Shown: positions 51,832 to 61,066 of the stretch, piece after piece | How positions within the stretch are numbered: position 1 is the first letter of the stretch | How the letters are laid out: every line of letters begins with the position of its first letter | NCBI RefSeq assembly: GCF_014171475.1 | Contig: NZ_CP048817.1 | Span: 2,976,001-3,040,000 of the forward strand | Direction of reading: 5' to 3' | Source: Sphingomonas sp. So64.6b | Lineage (GTDB): Bacteria; Pseudomonadota; Alphaproteobacteria; Sphingomonadales; Sphingomonadaceae | Length of the DNA stretch: 64,000 bases | Position numbers and translations under genes: made by a program | Notes under the pieces: model-generated | What the model saw: the letters and a program-made list of their open reading frames with translations, nothing else | What the model was told of the DNA's origin: nothing | Databases searched by the model: none

Positions 51832-52438
51832 GGGCGCTAATGGCGGCGCAATGGGGAATGCGTCAAGTCACGCGCGATGGGATCGCGACAAAAGCTGGTT
51901 GATCATCGCAGCGCTGATCGCGCTGGCGGCGGTTCTGATCCTGCTCGCGATGGGGCGCACGCCGGTCTGCGCCTGCGGCACGATCAGGTTTTGGCATGGC
52001 CAGATCAATTCGCCCGAGAACAGCCAGCAATTGAGCGACTGGTATTCGCTCAGTCATTTCATCCATGGGCTGATCTTCTACGGCCTGACCTGGCTGGCGT
52101 TGCGCAAGCGGCCGGTCGGCATGCGCCTGGCGCTGGCGGTGCTGATCGAATCCGGCTGGGAAATCCTCGAAAACTCGCCCGTAATCATCGACCGCTACCG
52201 CGCCGCGACGATCGCGATCGGTTATACCGGCGACAGCGTGCTCAATTCCGCATCCGATATCGCCTTCATGGCATTCGGGTTCCTGATTGCGCGGAAATTG
52301 CCCTGGTGGGGCAGCGTCGCGGTGGCGATCGCGCTCGAACTGCTCGCGCTATGGGTGATTCGCGACAATCTGACGCTCAATGTGTGGATGCTGGTCGCGC
52401 CGAGCGATGCCGTGCGCGCCTGGCAATCCGCCGGCTGA
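51830..52438 (+). CDS. DUF2585 (UPF0314-type) membrane protein
   Basis: 202 residues with about five helices. The signature CACGTIRFWHGQINSPENSQ, then QLSDWYSLSHFIHGLIFYGL, and IESGWEILENSPVIIDRYRA identify the DUF2585 family, found almost only in alphaproteobacteria and of unknown function. GGAGG lies five bases before ATG 51830 and fixes the start. The start codon overlaps the divergent gmk start. Confidence 0.92.
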   Translation: MGANGGAMGNASSHARWDRDKSWLIIAALIALAAVLILLAMGRTPVCACGTIRFWHGQINSPENSQQLSDWYSLSHFIHGLIFYGLTWLALRKRPVGMRLALAVLIESGWEILENSPVIIDRYRAATIAIGYTGDSVLNSASDIAFMAFGFLIARKLPWWGSVAVAIALELLALWVIRDNLTLNVWMLVAPSDAVRAWQSAG

Positions 52439-52440
52439 GG

Positions 52441-52638
52441 TCAGCCTGTCTTGCTCGCCTTGCGCCGGTCATAGGCCTTTTTCGCGACATAGGCGCCGCC
52501 CAGCGCCAGCCCGATCGGACCGAGCCGGGTGATCACGCGACTGGCGACTAGGCCGATCGCCGCACCTTTCAACCCGCCCTGCCCGTCGCGCCGGTCGATT
52601 TCCGCGCCAAGCAGCGCGCCGATTAGTCCGCGGATCAT
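52441..52638 (-). CDS. Small hydrophobic protein, 65 residues
   Basis: MIRGLIGALLGAEIDRRDGQ, then a glycine-rich helix (GLKGAAIGLVASRVITRLGP, LALGGAYVAKKAYDRRK). Unknown function. Start overlaps the stop of the next minus-strand gene (ATGA), so the two form a pair. Confidence 0.7.
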   Translation of the reverse strand: MIRGLIGALLGAEIDRRDGQGGLKGAAIGLVASRVITRLGPIGLALGGAYVAKKAYDRRKASKTG

Positions 52639-52853
52639 GCCGTTTTCTCCGATGGGCCGAACGCCCTTTCCTTCAATTCGGCGGCACCACGCAGCACCGC
52701 CCAGCCGACCGCATAGGTCACCGCGAGCGGCACCACGACCTTCAGCACATTCGCGGTGATCGCGCCGTAGATCGCGCCATCCGCCGCGCCATCATCGCCG
52801 CTCATCGAATCGATCGCGCCGCCGATCAGCGCGCCAATGGTCGTTGCACCCAT
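52635..52853 (-). CDS. Small membrane protein, 72 residues
   Basis: MGATTIGALIGGAIDSMSGD, then GAIYGAITANVLKVVVPLAV and a charged tail. One or two membrane segments. Upstream gene of a two-gene unit with the 65-residue protein, both unrecognised. Confidence 0.7.
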   Translation of the reverse strand: MGATTIGALIGGAIDSMSGDDGAADGAIYGAITANVLKVVVPLAVTYAVGWAVLRGAAELKERAFGPSEKTA

Positions 52854-52939
52854 GTGATTGTCTCCGTGGTTCGCCGGGCTAAGCGTTTGACGGAGCGGGG
52901 AGTTCCATCGCTCCTCCCCCGCAGGGGGAGGAGTTTAGG

Positions 52940-54328
52940 TCACACCATTTCTTCCGGCCGCACCAGGCGGTCGAAAGTCTTCGCATCGACCAGGCCCAGC
53001 GCCAGCCCGGCCTCTTTCAGCGTCAGTCCCTCGGTATGGGCGTGCTTGGCGATCTTCGCCGCATTGTCGTAACCGATCTCCGGCGCAAGCGCAGTGACCA
53101 GCATCAGCGAGCGGTCGACCAGTTCGGCGATCCGCCCGCGATTGGGTTCGAGCCCATCGACGCAGCGTTCGGCGAAACTCTCCATGCCGACGCTGAGCAA
53201 GTCGATCGAGCGCAGCACATTGGCGCCGATCAGCGGCTTGAACACATTGAGTTCGAGATGCCCCTGCAGACCACCGATGGTGATCGCGACATGATTGCCG
53301 ATCACCTGTCCCGCAACCATGGTCAGCATCTCGCACTGGGTCGGGTTGACCTTGCCCGGCATGATCGAACTGCCGGGCTCGTTCGCGGGCAAGTCGAGTT
53401 CGCCGAGACCGGAGCGCGGCCCCGAGCCGAGCAACCGGATGTCGTTGGCGATCTTGGTCAGCGCCACCGCAAGCGTGTTGAGCGTGCCAGAGAGATGGAC
53501 CAGCGGATCGTTCGAGGCGAGCGCCTCGAACGCGTTCTCCGCCGGCACGAAAGGCTGGCCGGTGATGCCGACCAACGCCGCGCAGAATTCACCGGCGAAA
53601 TTCTCCGGCGCGTTCAGCCCGGTGCCGACCGCCGTCCCACCTTGTGCGAGGCGGCCGACGCCGTTCATCAGCCCGCCATCGATACGCTTGCCGCAGCGAT
53701 AGACCTGATTGGCATAGCCGGAGAATTCCTGGCCCAAAGTCAGCGGCGTCGCGTCTTGCAAATGGGTGCGCCCGATCTTGACGATATCGGCCCAGGCGTC
53801 CGCCTTGGATTGCAGCGACGCCCGCAGCCGCTCCAGCGCGGGGAACAGCCGGTCGCGCACCGCCATCGCCGCCGCGATGTGCAGCGCGGTCGGGAAACTG
53901 TCGTTGGACGACTGGCTCATATTGACGTGATCATTGGGGTGGACCGGCGTTTTGCCGCCCCGCGTGCCCGTCATCACCTCATTGGCGCGTCCGGCGATCA
54001 CTTCGTTGACGTTCATGTTACTTTGCGTGCCCGAGCCGGTCTGCCAGATGACCAGCGGGAATTGATCGTCGAATTCACCGCTGACGATTTCGGCGGCGGC
54101 GGCCTCGATCGCGTCCGCGATCTTCGCATCCAGGCCGTACGCGCGATTGACCCGCGCCGCCGCCTGTTTGACCAGCGCGAGCGCGTGGATGATGCCGATC
54201 GGCATGCGTTCCTGCGCGCCGAACGGAAAATTCTCGATCGAACGCTGAGTCTGCGCGCCCCAATAGGCGTTGGCAGGGACTTCGACGGGGCCGAGCGAGT
54301 CGGTTTCGGTGCGCATTTCCTGAGACAA
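52940..54328 (-). CDS. fumC: Class II fumarate hydratase
   Basis: 462 residues, the normal FumC length. The family signature [16 protein letters not shown] is intact, as is the upstream [20 protein letters not shown] segment and the active-site [19 protein letters not shown]. Interconverts fumarate and malate in the TCA cycle without iron-sulfur cluster. Monocistronic. A family 1 repeat lies just upstream. Confidence 0.98.
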   Translation of the reverse strand: MSQEMRTETDSLGPVEVPANAYWGAQTQRSIENFPFGAQERMPIGIIHALALVKQAAARVNRAYGLDAKIADAIEAAAAEIVSGEFDDQFPLVIWQTGSGTQSNMNVNEVIAGRANEVMTGTRGGKTPVHPNDHVNMSQSSNDSFPTALHIAAAMAVRDRLFPALERLRASLQSKADAWADIVKIGRTHLQDATPLTLGQEFSGYANQVYRCGKRIDGGLMNGVGRLAQGGTAVGTGLNAPENFAGEFCAALVGITGQPFVPAENAFEALASNDPLVHLSGTLNTLAVALTKIANDIRLLGSGPRSGLGELDLPANEPGSSIMPGKVNPTQCEMLTMVAGQVIGNHVAITIGGLQGHLELNVFKPLIGANVLRSIDLLSVGMESFAERCVDGLEPNRGRIAELVDRSLMLVTALAPEIGYDNAAKIAKHAHTEGLTLKEAGLALGLVDAKTFDRLVRPEEMV

Positions 54329-54336
54329 ATAAACCT

Positions 54337-54424
54337 CCGTTCGCCCTGAGCATGTCGAAGGGCCGCTTTTTTCTGAAACGGAAGTAAGGAAGAACGGTGC
54401 TTCGACAAGCTCAGCACGAACGGT
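54337..54424. repeat. Interspersed inverted repeat, family 1
   Basis: CCGTTCGCCCTGAGCATGTC on the left, GACAAGCTCAGCACGAACGG on the right; located directly before the fumC start. Confidence 0.85.
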
Positions 54425-54439
54425 AGGGAGATATTCTTC

Positions 54440-54922
54440 CTACTTCTTGCGCTTGAAATCCACCGCGACGACGTTCGACCCGTCCTCGACCGGCATGACG
54501 GTCGGGCCGTCATTCTCCGCCTCGTCATGCGGATCTGGGCCATCTGGGCCATCCTGCGCCTGGAAGCGGAGTTCGAAATTGACCGAAGGGTCGTGGAAAC
54601 CCGTCACCGCCGCATAGGGGATGACCAGTTTCGAGGGCACCTGGTTGAAGCTCAGCCCGACCGAGAAGCGCTCATCGTCGACGATCAGGTCCCAATAGCG
54701 ATTCTGCATCACGATGGTCATCTCGTCGGGGAAACGCTCGATCAGGCGCTGCGGGATATCGACGCCGGCGGCCTGAGTCTTGAAGGTGATATAGAAATGA
54801 TGGTCGCCGGGCAGACCGCCATTGGCCGCGACCGAACCGAGCACGCGCCCGACCACGGCACGCAACGCCTCCTGGACGATTTCGTCATAGGGAATCAGGC
54901 TGTCGGGCAATCCATCACTCAT
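54440..54922 (-). CDS. sspB: SspB-family ClpXP adaptor (alphaproteobacterial type)
   Basis: 160 residues. The fold segments YDEIVQEALRAVVGRVLGSV, HHFYITFKTQAAGVDIPQRL and NRYWDLIVDDERFSVGLSFN match SspB, which delivers ssrA-tagged and other substrates to ClpXP. The acidic linker (DGPDGPDPHDEAENDG) and the C-terminal VVAVDFKRKK are the flexible arm and ClpX-docking end seen in the family. Upstream of fumC on the same strand with a family 1 repeat between them. Confidence 0.9.
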   Translation of the reverse strand: MSDGLPDSLIPYDEIVQEALRAVVGRVLGSVAANGGLPGDHHFYITFKTQAAGVDIPQRLIERFPDEMTIVMQNRYWDLIVDDERFSVGLSFNQVPSKLVIPYAAVTGFHDPSVNFELRFQAQDGPDGPDPHDEAENDGPTVMPVEDGSNVVAVDFKRKK

Positions 54923-55008
54923 GCACCCTTGGGTAGCGGGCTTTGGACGCCCGTCAAGATTGTGCGGTCAAGATTGCATGCGCGGCGCGCCGCGTTATGG
55001 GGAACGCC

Positions 55009-55599
55009 ATGATGCGCACCGCCACGATCAGCCGCTCGACCAGCGAGACCAGTATCGACGTCACCGTCAATCTCGACGGCACCGGCGTCTACACCATATC
55101 GACCGGGATCGGCTTTTTCGATCACATGCTCGAGCAGCTGTCGCGCCATTCGCTGATCGATCTCGACGTGAAGACGGTCGGCGACCTGCATATCGACCAG
55201 CACCATACGGTCGAGGATACCGGCATCGCGATCGGCGAGGCGATCGCCAAGGCGCTTGGCGACAAGCGCGGCATCCGCCGTTACGGCGACGCGCTGTCAC
55301 CGATGGACGAGACGCTGACCCGCGTCGCGCTCGACATATCCGGCCGGCCGTTTCTGGTGTGGAAGACCGAATTCAGCCAGAAAAAGCTCGGCGAGATGGA
55401 CACCGAGATGTTCGAACACTGGTTCCACAGCTTTTCGCAGGCGGCCGGCATCACGCTGCATGTCGAGACGCTGTACGGGCAGAACAACCACCATATCGCC
55501 GAAGCCGCTTTCAAGGGGCTGGCGCGCGCGCTGCGCACCGCGGTCGAGATCGACACACGCAAGGCCGATGCGATCCCCAGCACCAAGGGGATATTGTAA
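55009..55599 (+). CDS. hisB: Imidazoleglycerol-phosphate dehydratase
   Basis: 196 residues. The paired metal-binding motifs are intact: [17 protein letters not shown] with [20 protein letters not shown], and [17 protein letters not shown] with [17 protein letters not shown]. Catalyses the sixth step of histidine synthesis. No phosphatase domain is attached, as usual in alphaproteobacteria. GGGGAACGCC before ATG 55009 (or 55012). First gene of the his block. Confidence 0.96.
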   Translation: MMRTATISRSTSETSIDVTVNLDGTGVYTISTGIGFFDHMLEQLSRHSLIDLDVKTVGDLHIDQHHTVEDTGIAIGEAIAKALGDKRGIRRYGDALSPMDETLTRVALDISGRPFLVWKTEFSQKKLGEMDTEMFEHWFHSFSQAAGITLHVETLYGQNNHHIAEAAFKGLARALRTAVEIDTRKADAIPSTKGIL

Positions 55600-55600
55600 G

Positions 55601-55909
55601 GTGGTCGCACGGCCCGACGCGCCGCTGTGCATGATCCTGTTGCGCTATCGGGCGCCGCTCGATCAGGTCGATGCGCACATGAAAGCGCATGTGGCATGGC
55701 TCGAAAAAGGCTATGCCGAGGGCATCTTCATCGTATCCGGGCGCCGCGCGCCGCGCACCGGCGGCGTCATCCTGTCGCGCGGGCATCAGCGCGATGTAGA
55801 AGCGCTCGTCGCGACCGATCCCTTCGTCATGTCGGGCATGGCCGAAGCCGAGGTGATCGAGTTCGGTGCGAGCATGGCAGCGGATCGATTTGCCGCCCTG
55901 CTGATATGA
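55601..55909 (+). CDS. YciI-like protein within the his operon
   Basis: About 102 residues from GTG 55601 (AAGGGG nine bases upstream; ATG 55631 gives 92). The segment MILLRYRAPLDQVDAHMKAH, then GIFIVSGRRAPRTGGVILSR and FGASMAADRF, is typical of the YciI fold with its conserved His. Members may be small dehydratase- or mono-oxygenase-like enzymes; none is known to be needed for histidine synthesis. Overlaps hisH start (ATGA). Confidence 0.85.
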   Translation: MVARPDAPLCMILLRYRAPLDQVDAHMKAHVAWLEKGYAEGIFIVSGRRAPRTGGVILSRGHQRDVEALVATDPFVMSGMAEAEVIEFGASMAADRFAALLI

Positions 55910-56511
55910 GCATCGCGCTGATCGACTATGGCGCGGGCAACCTCCACTCCGTCGCCAATGCGCTGAAGGCGGCCGGCGCGACGGGAATCGCGATCACTGC
56001 CGATGCGGCGCTGGTGGCAAAGGCCGACCGCATCGTCCTGCCCGGCGTGGGCGCGTTCGGCGCCTGTGCGGCTGCGTTGCGCGCGGTGCCCGGCATGGTC
56101 GATGCGATCGAGGCGCGCGTACGTGGTGACGGCGTCCCGTTCCTCGGCATCTGCGTCGGCATGCAATTGATGGCCGCAACCGGCGAAGAACGCGGCACAC
56201 ACCAAGGGCTCGGCTGGATCGATGGCAGCGTCAGCCATCTGACCCCCACCGATCCCGCTGCCAAGGTGCCGCATATGGGCTGGAACGATGTCGTGCCCGG
56301 CCGGCCCCACGCGCTGATCGAAGCGGGCGAAGCTTATTTCCTGCACAGCTATGCGTTCGAGGGCGCCGATGTGCTGGCGACGACCGGCCATGGCGGCCCG
56401 GTCACCGCCGCGATCGGCCGCGACAATATGATCGGCGTGCAGTTCCATCCCGAAAAGAGCCAGGCCTATGGTCTGGCGTTCCTCTCGCGCTTCCTGGAGT
56501 GGCGGCCATGA
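55906..56511 (+). CDS. hisH: Imidazole glycerol phosphate synthase, glutaminase subunit
   Basis: 201 residues. Class I amidotransferase with the nucleophile elbow GICVGMQL and the His-Glu of VQFHPEKSQ. It supplies ammonia to HisF. Start overlaps the YciI-like gene and stop overlaps hisA (ATGA each), so the block is translationally coupled. Confidence 0.97.
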   Translation: MSIALIDYGAGNLHSVANALKAAGATGIAITADAALVAKADRIVLPGVGAFGACAAALRAVPGMVDAIEARVRGDGVPFLGICVGMQLMAATGEERGTHQGLGWIDGSVSHLTPTDPAAKVPHMGWNDVVPGRPHALIEAGEAYFLHSYAFEGADVLATTGHGGPVTAAIGRDNMIGVQFHPEKSQAYGLAFLSRFLEWRP

Positions 56512-57242
56512 CCCTCATCGTCTTCCCCGCGATCGACCTCAAAGCGGGACAGGTCGTGCGCCTGGCCGAGGGCGATATGGATCGTGCGACGGTCTATGGT
56601 GACGATCCCGCGGCGCAGGCGATGATCTTTGCCGAACAGGGCGCGGATTATCTTCATGTCGTCGATCTCGATGGCGCCTTTGCCGGCGCTTCGGTCAATG
56701 GCGAAGCGGTGGCGGCGATCGTCGCGCAATTCCCCGGCCATGTGCAGCTCGGCGGCGGCATTCGCAATCGCGAGTCGATCGAGAAATGGTTCGACCTCGG
56801 CGTCTCGCGCGTCGTGATCGGCACCGCCGCGCTGGAGAATCCGGACCTGGTGCGCGAAGCGGCGAATGATTTTCCCGGCGGCATCGTCGTCGCGGTCGAT
56901 GCCAAGGATGGCATGGTCGCGACGCGCGGCTGGGCCGATGTCTCGACCATCGAAGTGGTCGATATGGCGCGCCGGTTCGAGGATGCCGGCGTTGCCGCCT
57001 TGCTGTTCACCGATGTCGGACGCGACGGCATGCTGAAGGGGTGCAACGTGCAGGCGACGGTCGACCTGGCGCGCGCGGTGCGCATCCCGGTGATCGCCAG
57101 CGGCGGCGTGAAGGGCATCGCCGAGATCCATGTGCTGGCGTTGCATGCGCGCGACGGGATCGAGGGCGTGATCACCGGACGGGCATTATATGATGGGCGG
57201 CTCGATCTGGCCGCGGCGCTGAGCGTGGCGGCGGCGGCGTGA
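56508..57242 (+). CDS. hisA: ProFAR isomerase
   Basis: 244 residues, TIM barrel. FPAIDLKAGQVVRLAEGD at the N-terminus has the catalytic Asp, with FTDVGRDGMLKGCN carrying the second catalytic Asp. Fourth step of histidine synthesis. An alternative in-frame ATG at 56499 lies upstream; ATG 56508 overlaps the hisH stop and is preferred. Confidence 0.96.
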   Translation: MTLIVFPAIDLKAGQVVRLAEGDMDRATVYGDDPAAQAMIFAEQGADYLHVVDLDGAFAGASVNGEAVAAIVAQFPGHVQLGGGIRNRESIEKWFDLGVSRVVIGTAALENPDLVREAANDFPGGIVVAVDAKDGMVATRGWADVSTIEVVDMARRFEDAGVAALLFTDVGRDGMLKGCNVQATVDLARAVRIPVIASGGVKGIAEIHVLALHARDGIEGVITGRALYDGRLDLAAALSVAAAA

Positions 57243-57252
57243 GGGGTGTTGA

Positions 57253-57406
57253 TCTTGCCCTCTCCCGGCCAGGGAGAGGGTTGCGCAGACTTGGTCCGCG
57301 TCCTTCACGCGGGCCTAGTCGTAGCTGGGAGAGGGCGATTCTTCTTTTAGGCCGCAGACGCGGCCTGCCCCTCTCCCAACCCTCTCCCCGGACGGGAGAG
57401 GGCTTT
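57253..57406. repeat. Interspersed repeat, family 4 (CCCTCTCCC/GGGAGAGGG)
   Basis: CCCTCTCCCGGCC...GGAGAGGG at the left and CTCTCCCAACCCTCTCCCCG...GGGAGAGGG at the right, with a GGCCGCAGACGCGGCC hairpin in between, inserted between hisA and hisF. A short related piece is near 51142-51162. Confidence 0.8.
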
Positions 57407-57411
57407 AAGTC

Positions 57412-58182
57412 ATGACTCTCCGCGCGCGCGTGATCCCGTGTCTCGACGTGGCCGATGGCCGCGTGGTCAAGGGTGTCAATTTCGTCGACCTGCGCGATGC
57501 CGGCGATCCGGTCGAACAGGCGCGCGCCTATGACGCGGCGGGTGCCGACGAGCTTTGCTTCCTCGACATCACCGCAACGCATGAAGCGCGCGGCACGATT
57601 CTCGACGTGGTGCGGCGCACCGCCGAGGTGTGTTTCATGCCGTTGACCGTCGGCGGCGGTGTGCGCACTCCGGACGATGCGCGCGCGCTGTTGCTCGCCG
57701 GCGCGGACAAGGTCGCGGTTAATTCGGCCGCCGTCGCGCGGCCCGAACTGGTCGCCGACATGGCCGACCGCTTCGGCAGCCAATGCGTCGTCGCCTCGGT
57801 CGATGCGCGCCGCGTCGCGGATGGATGGGAAGTGTTCACCCATGGCGGCAGGCGCGCGACAGGCATCGACGCGGTCGCCCATGCGCTCAACCTGGTGCGG
57901 CTCGGCGCGGGTGAACTGCTGGTCACGTCGATGGACCGTGACGGCACGCGCGATGGTTACGACCTCGACCTGATCCGCACCATCGCCGACCAGGTCGCGG
58001 TGCCGGTCGTCGCCTCGGGCGGGGTCGGGTCGCTTGCCGATCTGGTCGCCGGAGTGTGCGAGGGTCATGCCAGCGCAGTGCTGGCCGCCTCGATCTTCCA
58101 TTTCGGCGAAGCAAGCATTGCCGACGCCCATGCCGCGCTGGCGGCCGCGGGCGTGCCGGTGCGGCGGCCGGTGACGGCGTAG
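57412..58182 (+). CDS. hisF: Imidazole glycerol phosphate synthase, cyclase subunit
   Basis: 256 residues, TIM barrel. [20 protein letters not shown] contains catalytic Asp11, and [16 protein letters not shown] the second catalytic Asp. Uses ammonia from HisH to close the imidazole ring. Separated from hisA by a repeat rather than overlapping, so coupling to the upstream genes may be weaker here. Confidence 0.97.
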   Translation: MTLRARVIPCLDVADGRVVKGVNFVDLRDAGDPVEQARAYDAAGADELCFLDITATHEARGTILDVVRRTAEVCFMPLTVGGGVRTPDDARALLLAGADKVAVNSAAVARPELVADMADRFGSQCVVASVDARRVADGWEVFTHGGRRATGIDAVAHALNLVRLGAGELLVTSMDRDGTRDGYDLDLIRTIADQVAVPVVASGGVGSLADLVAGVCEGHASAVLAASIFHFGEASIADAHAALAAAGVPVRRPVTA

Positions 58183-58267
58183 CAGCGCTTAACCGGCCGT
58201 TCGTTTCGAGCGAAACGAACGAAGGAAGGTACGAGTAATTTAACCGCTCGCTCCTACACCTCCCGGC

Positions 58268-58447
58268 ATGCGATTCCTGCTCCTTCTCCTGATCACCACC
58301 CCGGCCTTTGCCGCCCATACCGGCGTGCCGAAGATCCGCACCGGGCCGGAACTGTCCGACATCGCGCTGTTCGTGATGGCCGCGATCGGCGTCTATCTCG
58401 TGCGCCGTGCGATGCGCGCGCGGTTCGCCAGGCGTCCAAAGGATTGA
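58268..58447 (+). CDS. Small exported protein with PEP-CTERM-like tail, 59 residues
   Basis: MRFLLLLLITTPAFAAHTGV is a short signal peptide (cut near AFA-A). The rest is TGPELSDIALFVMAAIGVYL followed by VRRAMRARFARRPKD: a Pro-Glu-containing start, one membrane helix, then a run of Arg. This is the same three-part layout as a PEP-CTERM sorting signal, although the exact VPEP motif is absent (GPELS here). It may equally be a simple anchored micro-protein. Located between hisF and hisE. Confidence 0.7.
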   Translation: MRFLLLLLITTPAFAAHTGVPKIRTGPELSDIALFVMAAIGVYLVRRAMRARFARRPKD

Positions 58448-58478
58448 CCTGAAGGCCAGGCTGCGCCAGCCAGCGCGC

Positions 58479-58799
58479 ATGGCCGAAGATTTCCTGACCA
58501 CACTCGAAACCGTGATCCGCGACCGCCGCGGCGCCGACCCGGCGACCTCCTATACCGCAAGCCTGTTCGCCAAGGGGCGCGCGAAGATCGCGCAGAAACT
58601 TGGCGAGGAAGCGGTCGAGACCGTCATCGCGGCGATGCGCGACGACCGCGCCGAACTGATCGGCGAGGCGACCGACCTGATGTTCCATCTGCTCGTGCTG
58701 CTCGCCGATGCCGGCCTCGGCCTTGACGACATCCGTGCCGAGATGATCCGGCGCGAGGGTGTGTCGGGTATCGACGAGAAAGCGGCGCGGCCGAAATAA
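58479..58799 (+). CDS. hisE: Phosphoribosyl-ATP pyrophosphatase
   Basis: 106 residues, all-helical. SYTASLFAKGRAKIAQKLGE, then EAVETVIAAMRDD and EATDLMFHLLVLLAD, are the metal-binding helices of the HisE/MazG fold. Second step of histidine synthesis. The separate hisE (not fused to hisI) is typical of alphaproteobacteria. Confidence 0.95.
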   Translation: MAEDFLTTLETVIRDRRGADPATSYTASLFAKGRAKIAQKLGEEAVETVIAAMRDDRAELIGEATDLMFHLLVLLADAGLGLDDIRAEMIRREGVSGIDEKAARPK

Positions 58800-58874
58800 C
58801 CTGTTCGTGCCCAACAGGGGCTGAGAACGAACGGTTTTTCGGATAACAACGATATGCGGACCGAAAGGATAGAT

Positions 58875-59252
58875 ATGCCGATCGATGCCACCAAACCCTA
58901 TGACGACCAGAATATCTTCGCGAAGATCCTGCGCGGCGAAATCCCGTCGAAGCGCGTCTATGAGGACGAGCATGCGATCGCCTTTCTCGACATCAATCCA
59001 CAGGCGCCGACGCACATCCTGGTAATCCCGCGCGGCGCCTATGTCTCATGGGACGATTTCAGCGCGCGCGGGTCGGACAGCGAAATCGCCGGCTTCGTGC
59101 GCGCGGTGGGCGAAGTGGCGCGCAGTGCCGGGCTGGTCGCGCCGGGATATCGGCTGCTCGCCAATACGGGAACCGAATCGGGCCAGGAAGTGCCGCACCT
59201 CCATGTCCATGTCTTTGCCGGAAAACCGCTTGGTCCGATGCTTGCCCGATAA
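58875..59252 (+). CDS. hinT: HIT-family nucleotide hydrolase/adenylate-binding protein
   Basis: 125 residues. The HIT signature HLHVHVFAG near the C-terminus and the opening DQNIFAKILRGEIPSKRVYE, then FLDINPQAPTHILVIPRG, are diagnostic. Hydrolyses nucleoside phosphoramidates. ATG 58875 is preferred over the in-frame ATG at 58854 from normal family length. Confidence 0.95.
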   Translation: MPIDATKPYDDQNIFAKILRGEIPSKRVYEDEHAIAFLDINPQAPTHILVIPRGAYVSWDDFSARGSDSEIAGFVRAVGEVARSAGLVAPGYRLLANTGTESGQEVPHLHVHVFAGKPLGPMLAR

Positions 59253-59352
59253 GGGCGCGCGATAGGGGATTGCACGAGGCGGTTTTGCCACTAGGCTCCG
59301 GCGCTTCGCACGGCGGCCAACGCCGGCATTATGATCTTCAGGGGATTTGTTG

Positions 59353-60951
59353 ATGATATTCGGGCGTGTAAAATCACTCGACGCCATTCTCGCGACAGCC
59401 GAGAAGAAAGGCTTGCACCGGTCGCTCGGTGCGTTCCAGCTGACCATGCTGGGCGTCGGCGCCGTCATCGGCACCGGTATCTTCGTGTTGACGTCGGAGG
59501 CCGCGCAAAAAGCCGGCCCGGGCATGCTGATCAGTTTCATGATCGCCGGCTTCGTCTGCGCGGTCGCGGCGCTGTGTTATTCGGAACTCGCCTCGATGGT
59601 GCCGGTGTCCGGATCCGCTTACACCTATACCTATGCCGTCACCGGCGAAGTGCTCGCCTGGATGGTCGGCTGGGCATTGATCCTCGAATATGCGGTGGGC
59701 GCCAGCGCGGTCGCGGTCGGCTGGTCCAACCATGCGGTCGGGTTGCTCAGGGGATTGGGGCTCGACGTACCCGCCGTCATCAGTAACGGCGACGCGCTGA
59801 TGGCGAAGGTCCAGATCGCCTTTGGCGCGACGGTGACACCCGATCTCATCACCGCGACTCAGGTCGGCGGTTATTTCAACCTGCCGGCGGTGATCATCTC
59901 GGTGCTGGTCACCGGCCTGCTGATCCTCGGCACGACCGAGAGCGCACGCGTCAACGCGGTGCTCGTCGCGATCAAGATCCTCGCCCTGACCGCCTTCGTC
60001 ATGCTGACCATCCCGGTCCTCAAGGCCGAGAATTTCACTCCCTTCGCGCCGACCGGCGCGACCGGCGTGCTTGGCGCCGCGGCCTCGATCTTCTTCGCTT
60101 ATGTCGGCTTCGACGCGGTTTCGACCGCGGCCGAGGAAACCAAGAACCCGCAACGCAACGTGCCGATCGGCCTGATCGCCAGTCTCGGCATCTGTACTCT
60201 CTTCTACATTCTGGTCGCCAGCGGCGCGATCGGTGCGATGGGCGCACAGCCGGTTACGTCGCTGACCGGCGCGGTGCTGGCACCGGGGTCGGCCGAAATG
60301 GCCGGGCGTTGCGCGTCGATCGTCGGCGGCGGAGCGGTCGAGCCTCTGGTCTGCTCCAAGGAAGCGCTGGTCCATGTCCTCGACACGATCGGCTGGCATT
60401 CGATCGGCCGGCTGGTCGGCCTTGCCGCGGTGCTCGCGCTGCCATCGGTCGTGCTGATGATGATGTTCGGCCAGACCCGCGTCTTCTTCGTGATGGCGCG
60501 TGACGGCCTGTTGCCGGCGAAGCTCGCCAGCGTCCATCCGCGCTACAAGACGCCGCACGTCGTGACCGCAGTCACCGGCGTCATGGTGACCATCGCGGCG
60601 GCGATCCTGCCGGTCGGCAGACTCGCCGATTATTCCAACTCCGGCACGCTGTTCGCCTTCATGATGGTGGCGATCTCGGTGATGGTGCTGCGGTTGAAGG
60701 ATCCGTCGCGCAAGCGGCCGTTCCGTACGCCGGCGGTGTGGATCATCGCGCCGCTCGCGATCGTCGGCTGTATCGGGCTGTATGTGTCGCTGCCGTGGCT
60801 CGCGATCCTCGTTCTGCCGATCTGGGGCGGAATCGGCCTGCTCGTCTACTTCCTCTACAGCCGTTCGCGCAGCCATGTCGGGCGCGGCTTGGACGAAGTG
60901 AACGAGGGACTGGTCGGCGACCTCGAGCCGCCGGTGCCGGGCACCGAGTGA
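59353..60951 (+). CDS. APC-family amino acid permease
   Basis: 532 residues with about 12 membrane helices. QLTMLGVGAVIGTGIFVLTS is the family's helix 1 unwound segment (GxGxG-type), and YAYVGFDAVSTAAEETKNPQ-type helix 6 segments follow. Resembles YfnA/cationic amino acid transporter members that carry an amino acid with H+. CAGGGGA seven bases before ATG 59353 sets the start. Confidence 0.92.
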   Translation: MIFGRVKSLDAILATAEKKGLHRSLGAFQLTMLGVGAVIGTGIFVLTSEAAQKAGPGMLISFMIAGFVCAVAALCYSELASMVPVSGSAYTYTYAVTGEVLAWMVGWALILEYAVGASAVAVGWSNHAVGLLRGLGLDVPAVISNGDALMAKVQIAFGATVTPDLITATQVGGYFNLPAVIISVLVTGLLILGTTESARVNAVLVAIKILALTAFVMLTIPVLKAENFTPFAPTGATGVLGAAASIFFAYVGFDAVSTAAEETKNPQRNVPIGLIASLGICTLFYILVASGAIGAMGAQPVTSLTGAVLAPGSAEMAGRCASIVGGGAVEPLVCSKEALVHVLDTIGWHSIGRLVGLAAVLALPSVVLMMMFGQTRVFFVMARDGLLPAKLASVHPRYKTPHVVTAVTGVMVTIAAAILPVGRLADYSNSGTLFAFMMVAISVMVLRLKDPSRKRPFRTPAVWIIAPLAIVGCIGLYVSLPWLAILVLPIWGGIGLLVYFLYSRSRSHVGRGLDEVNEGLVGDLEPPVPGTE

Positions 60952-60970
60952 CCTGATCGTCAAACGACAC

Positions 60971-61011
60971 AAGAAAGGGGCCGGGAAGAAATTCCCGGCC
61001 CCTTTTCTTTG
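60971..61011. terminator. Bidirectional terminator
   Basis: AAAGGGGCCGGGAA and TTCCCGGCCCCTTT stem between the convergent permease and adenosine kinase genes, with T-rich sequence on the right and A-rich on the left. Confidence 0.92.
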
Positions 61012-61066
61012 TGGTCCGCGCGTCCAACCCGGCTTTTGGCCAGGGATTGGGGGACGCGCGCGAGAC

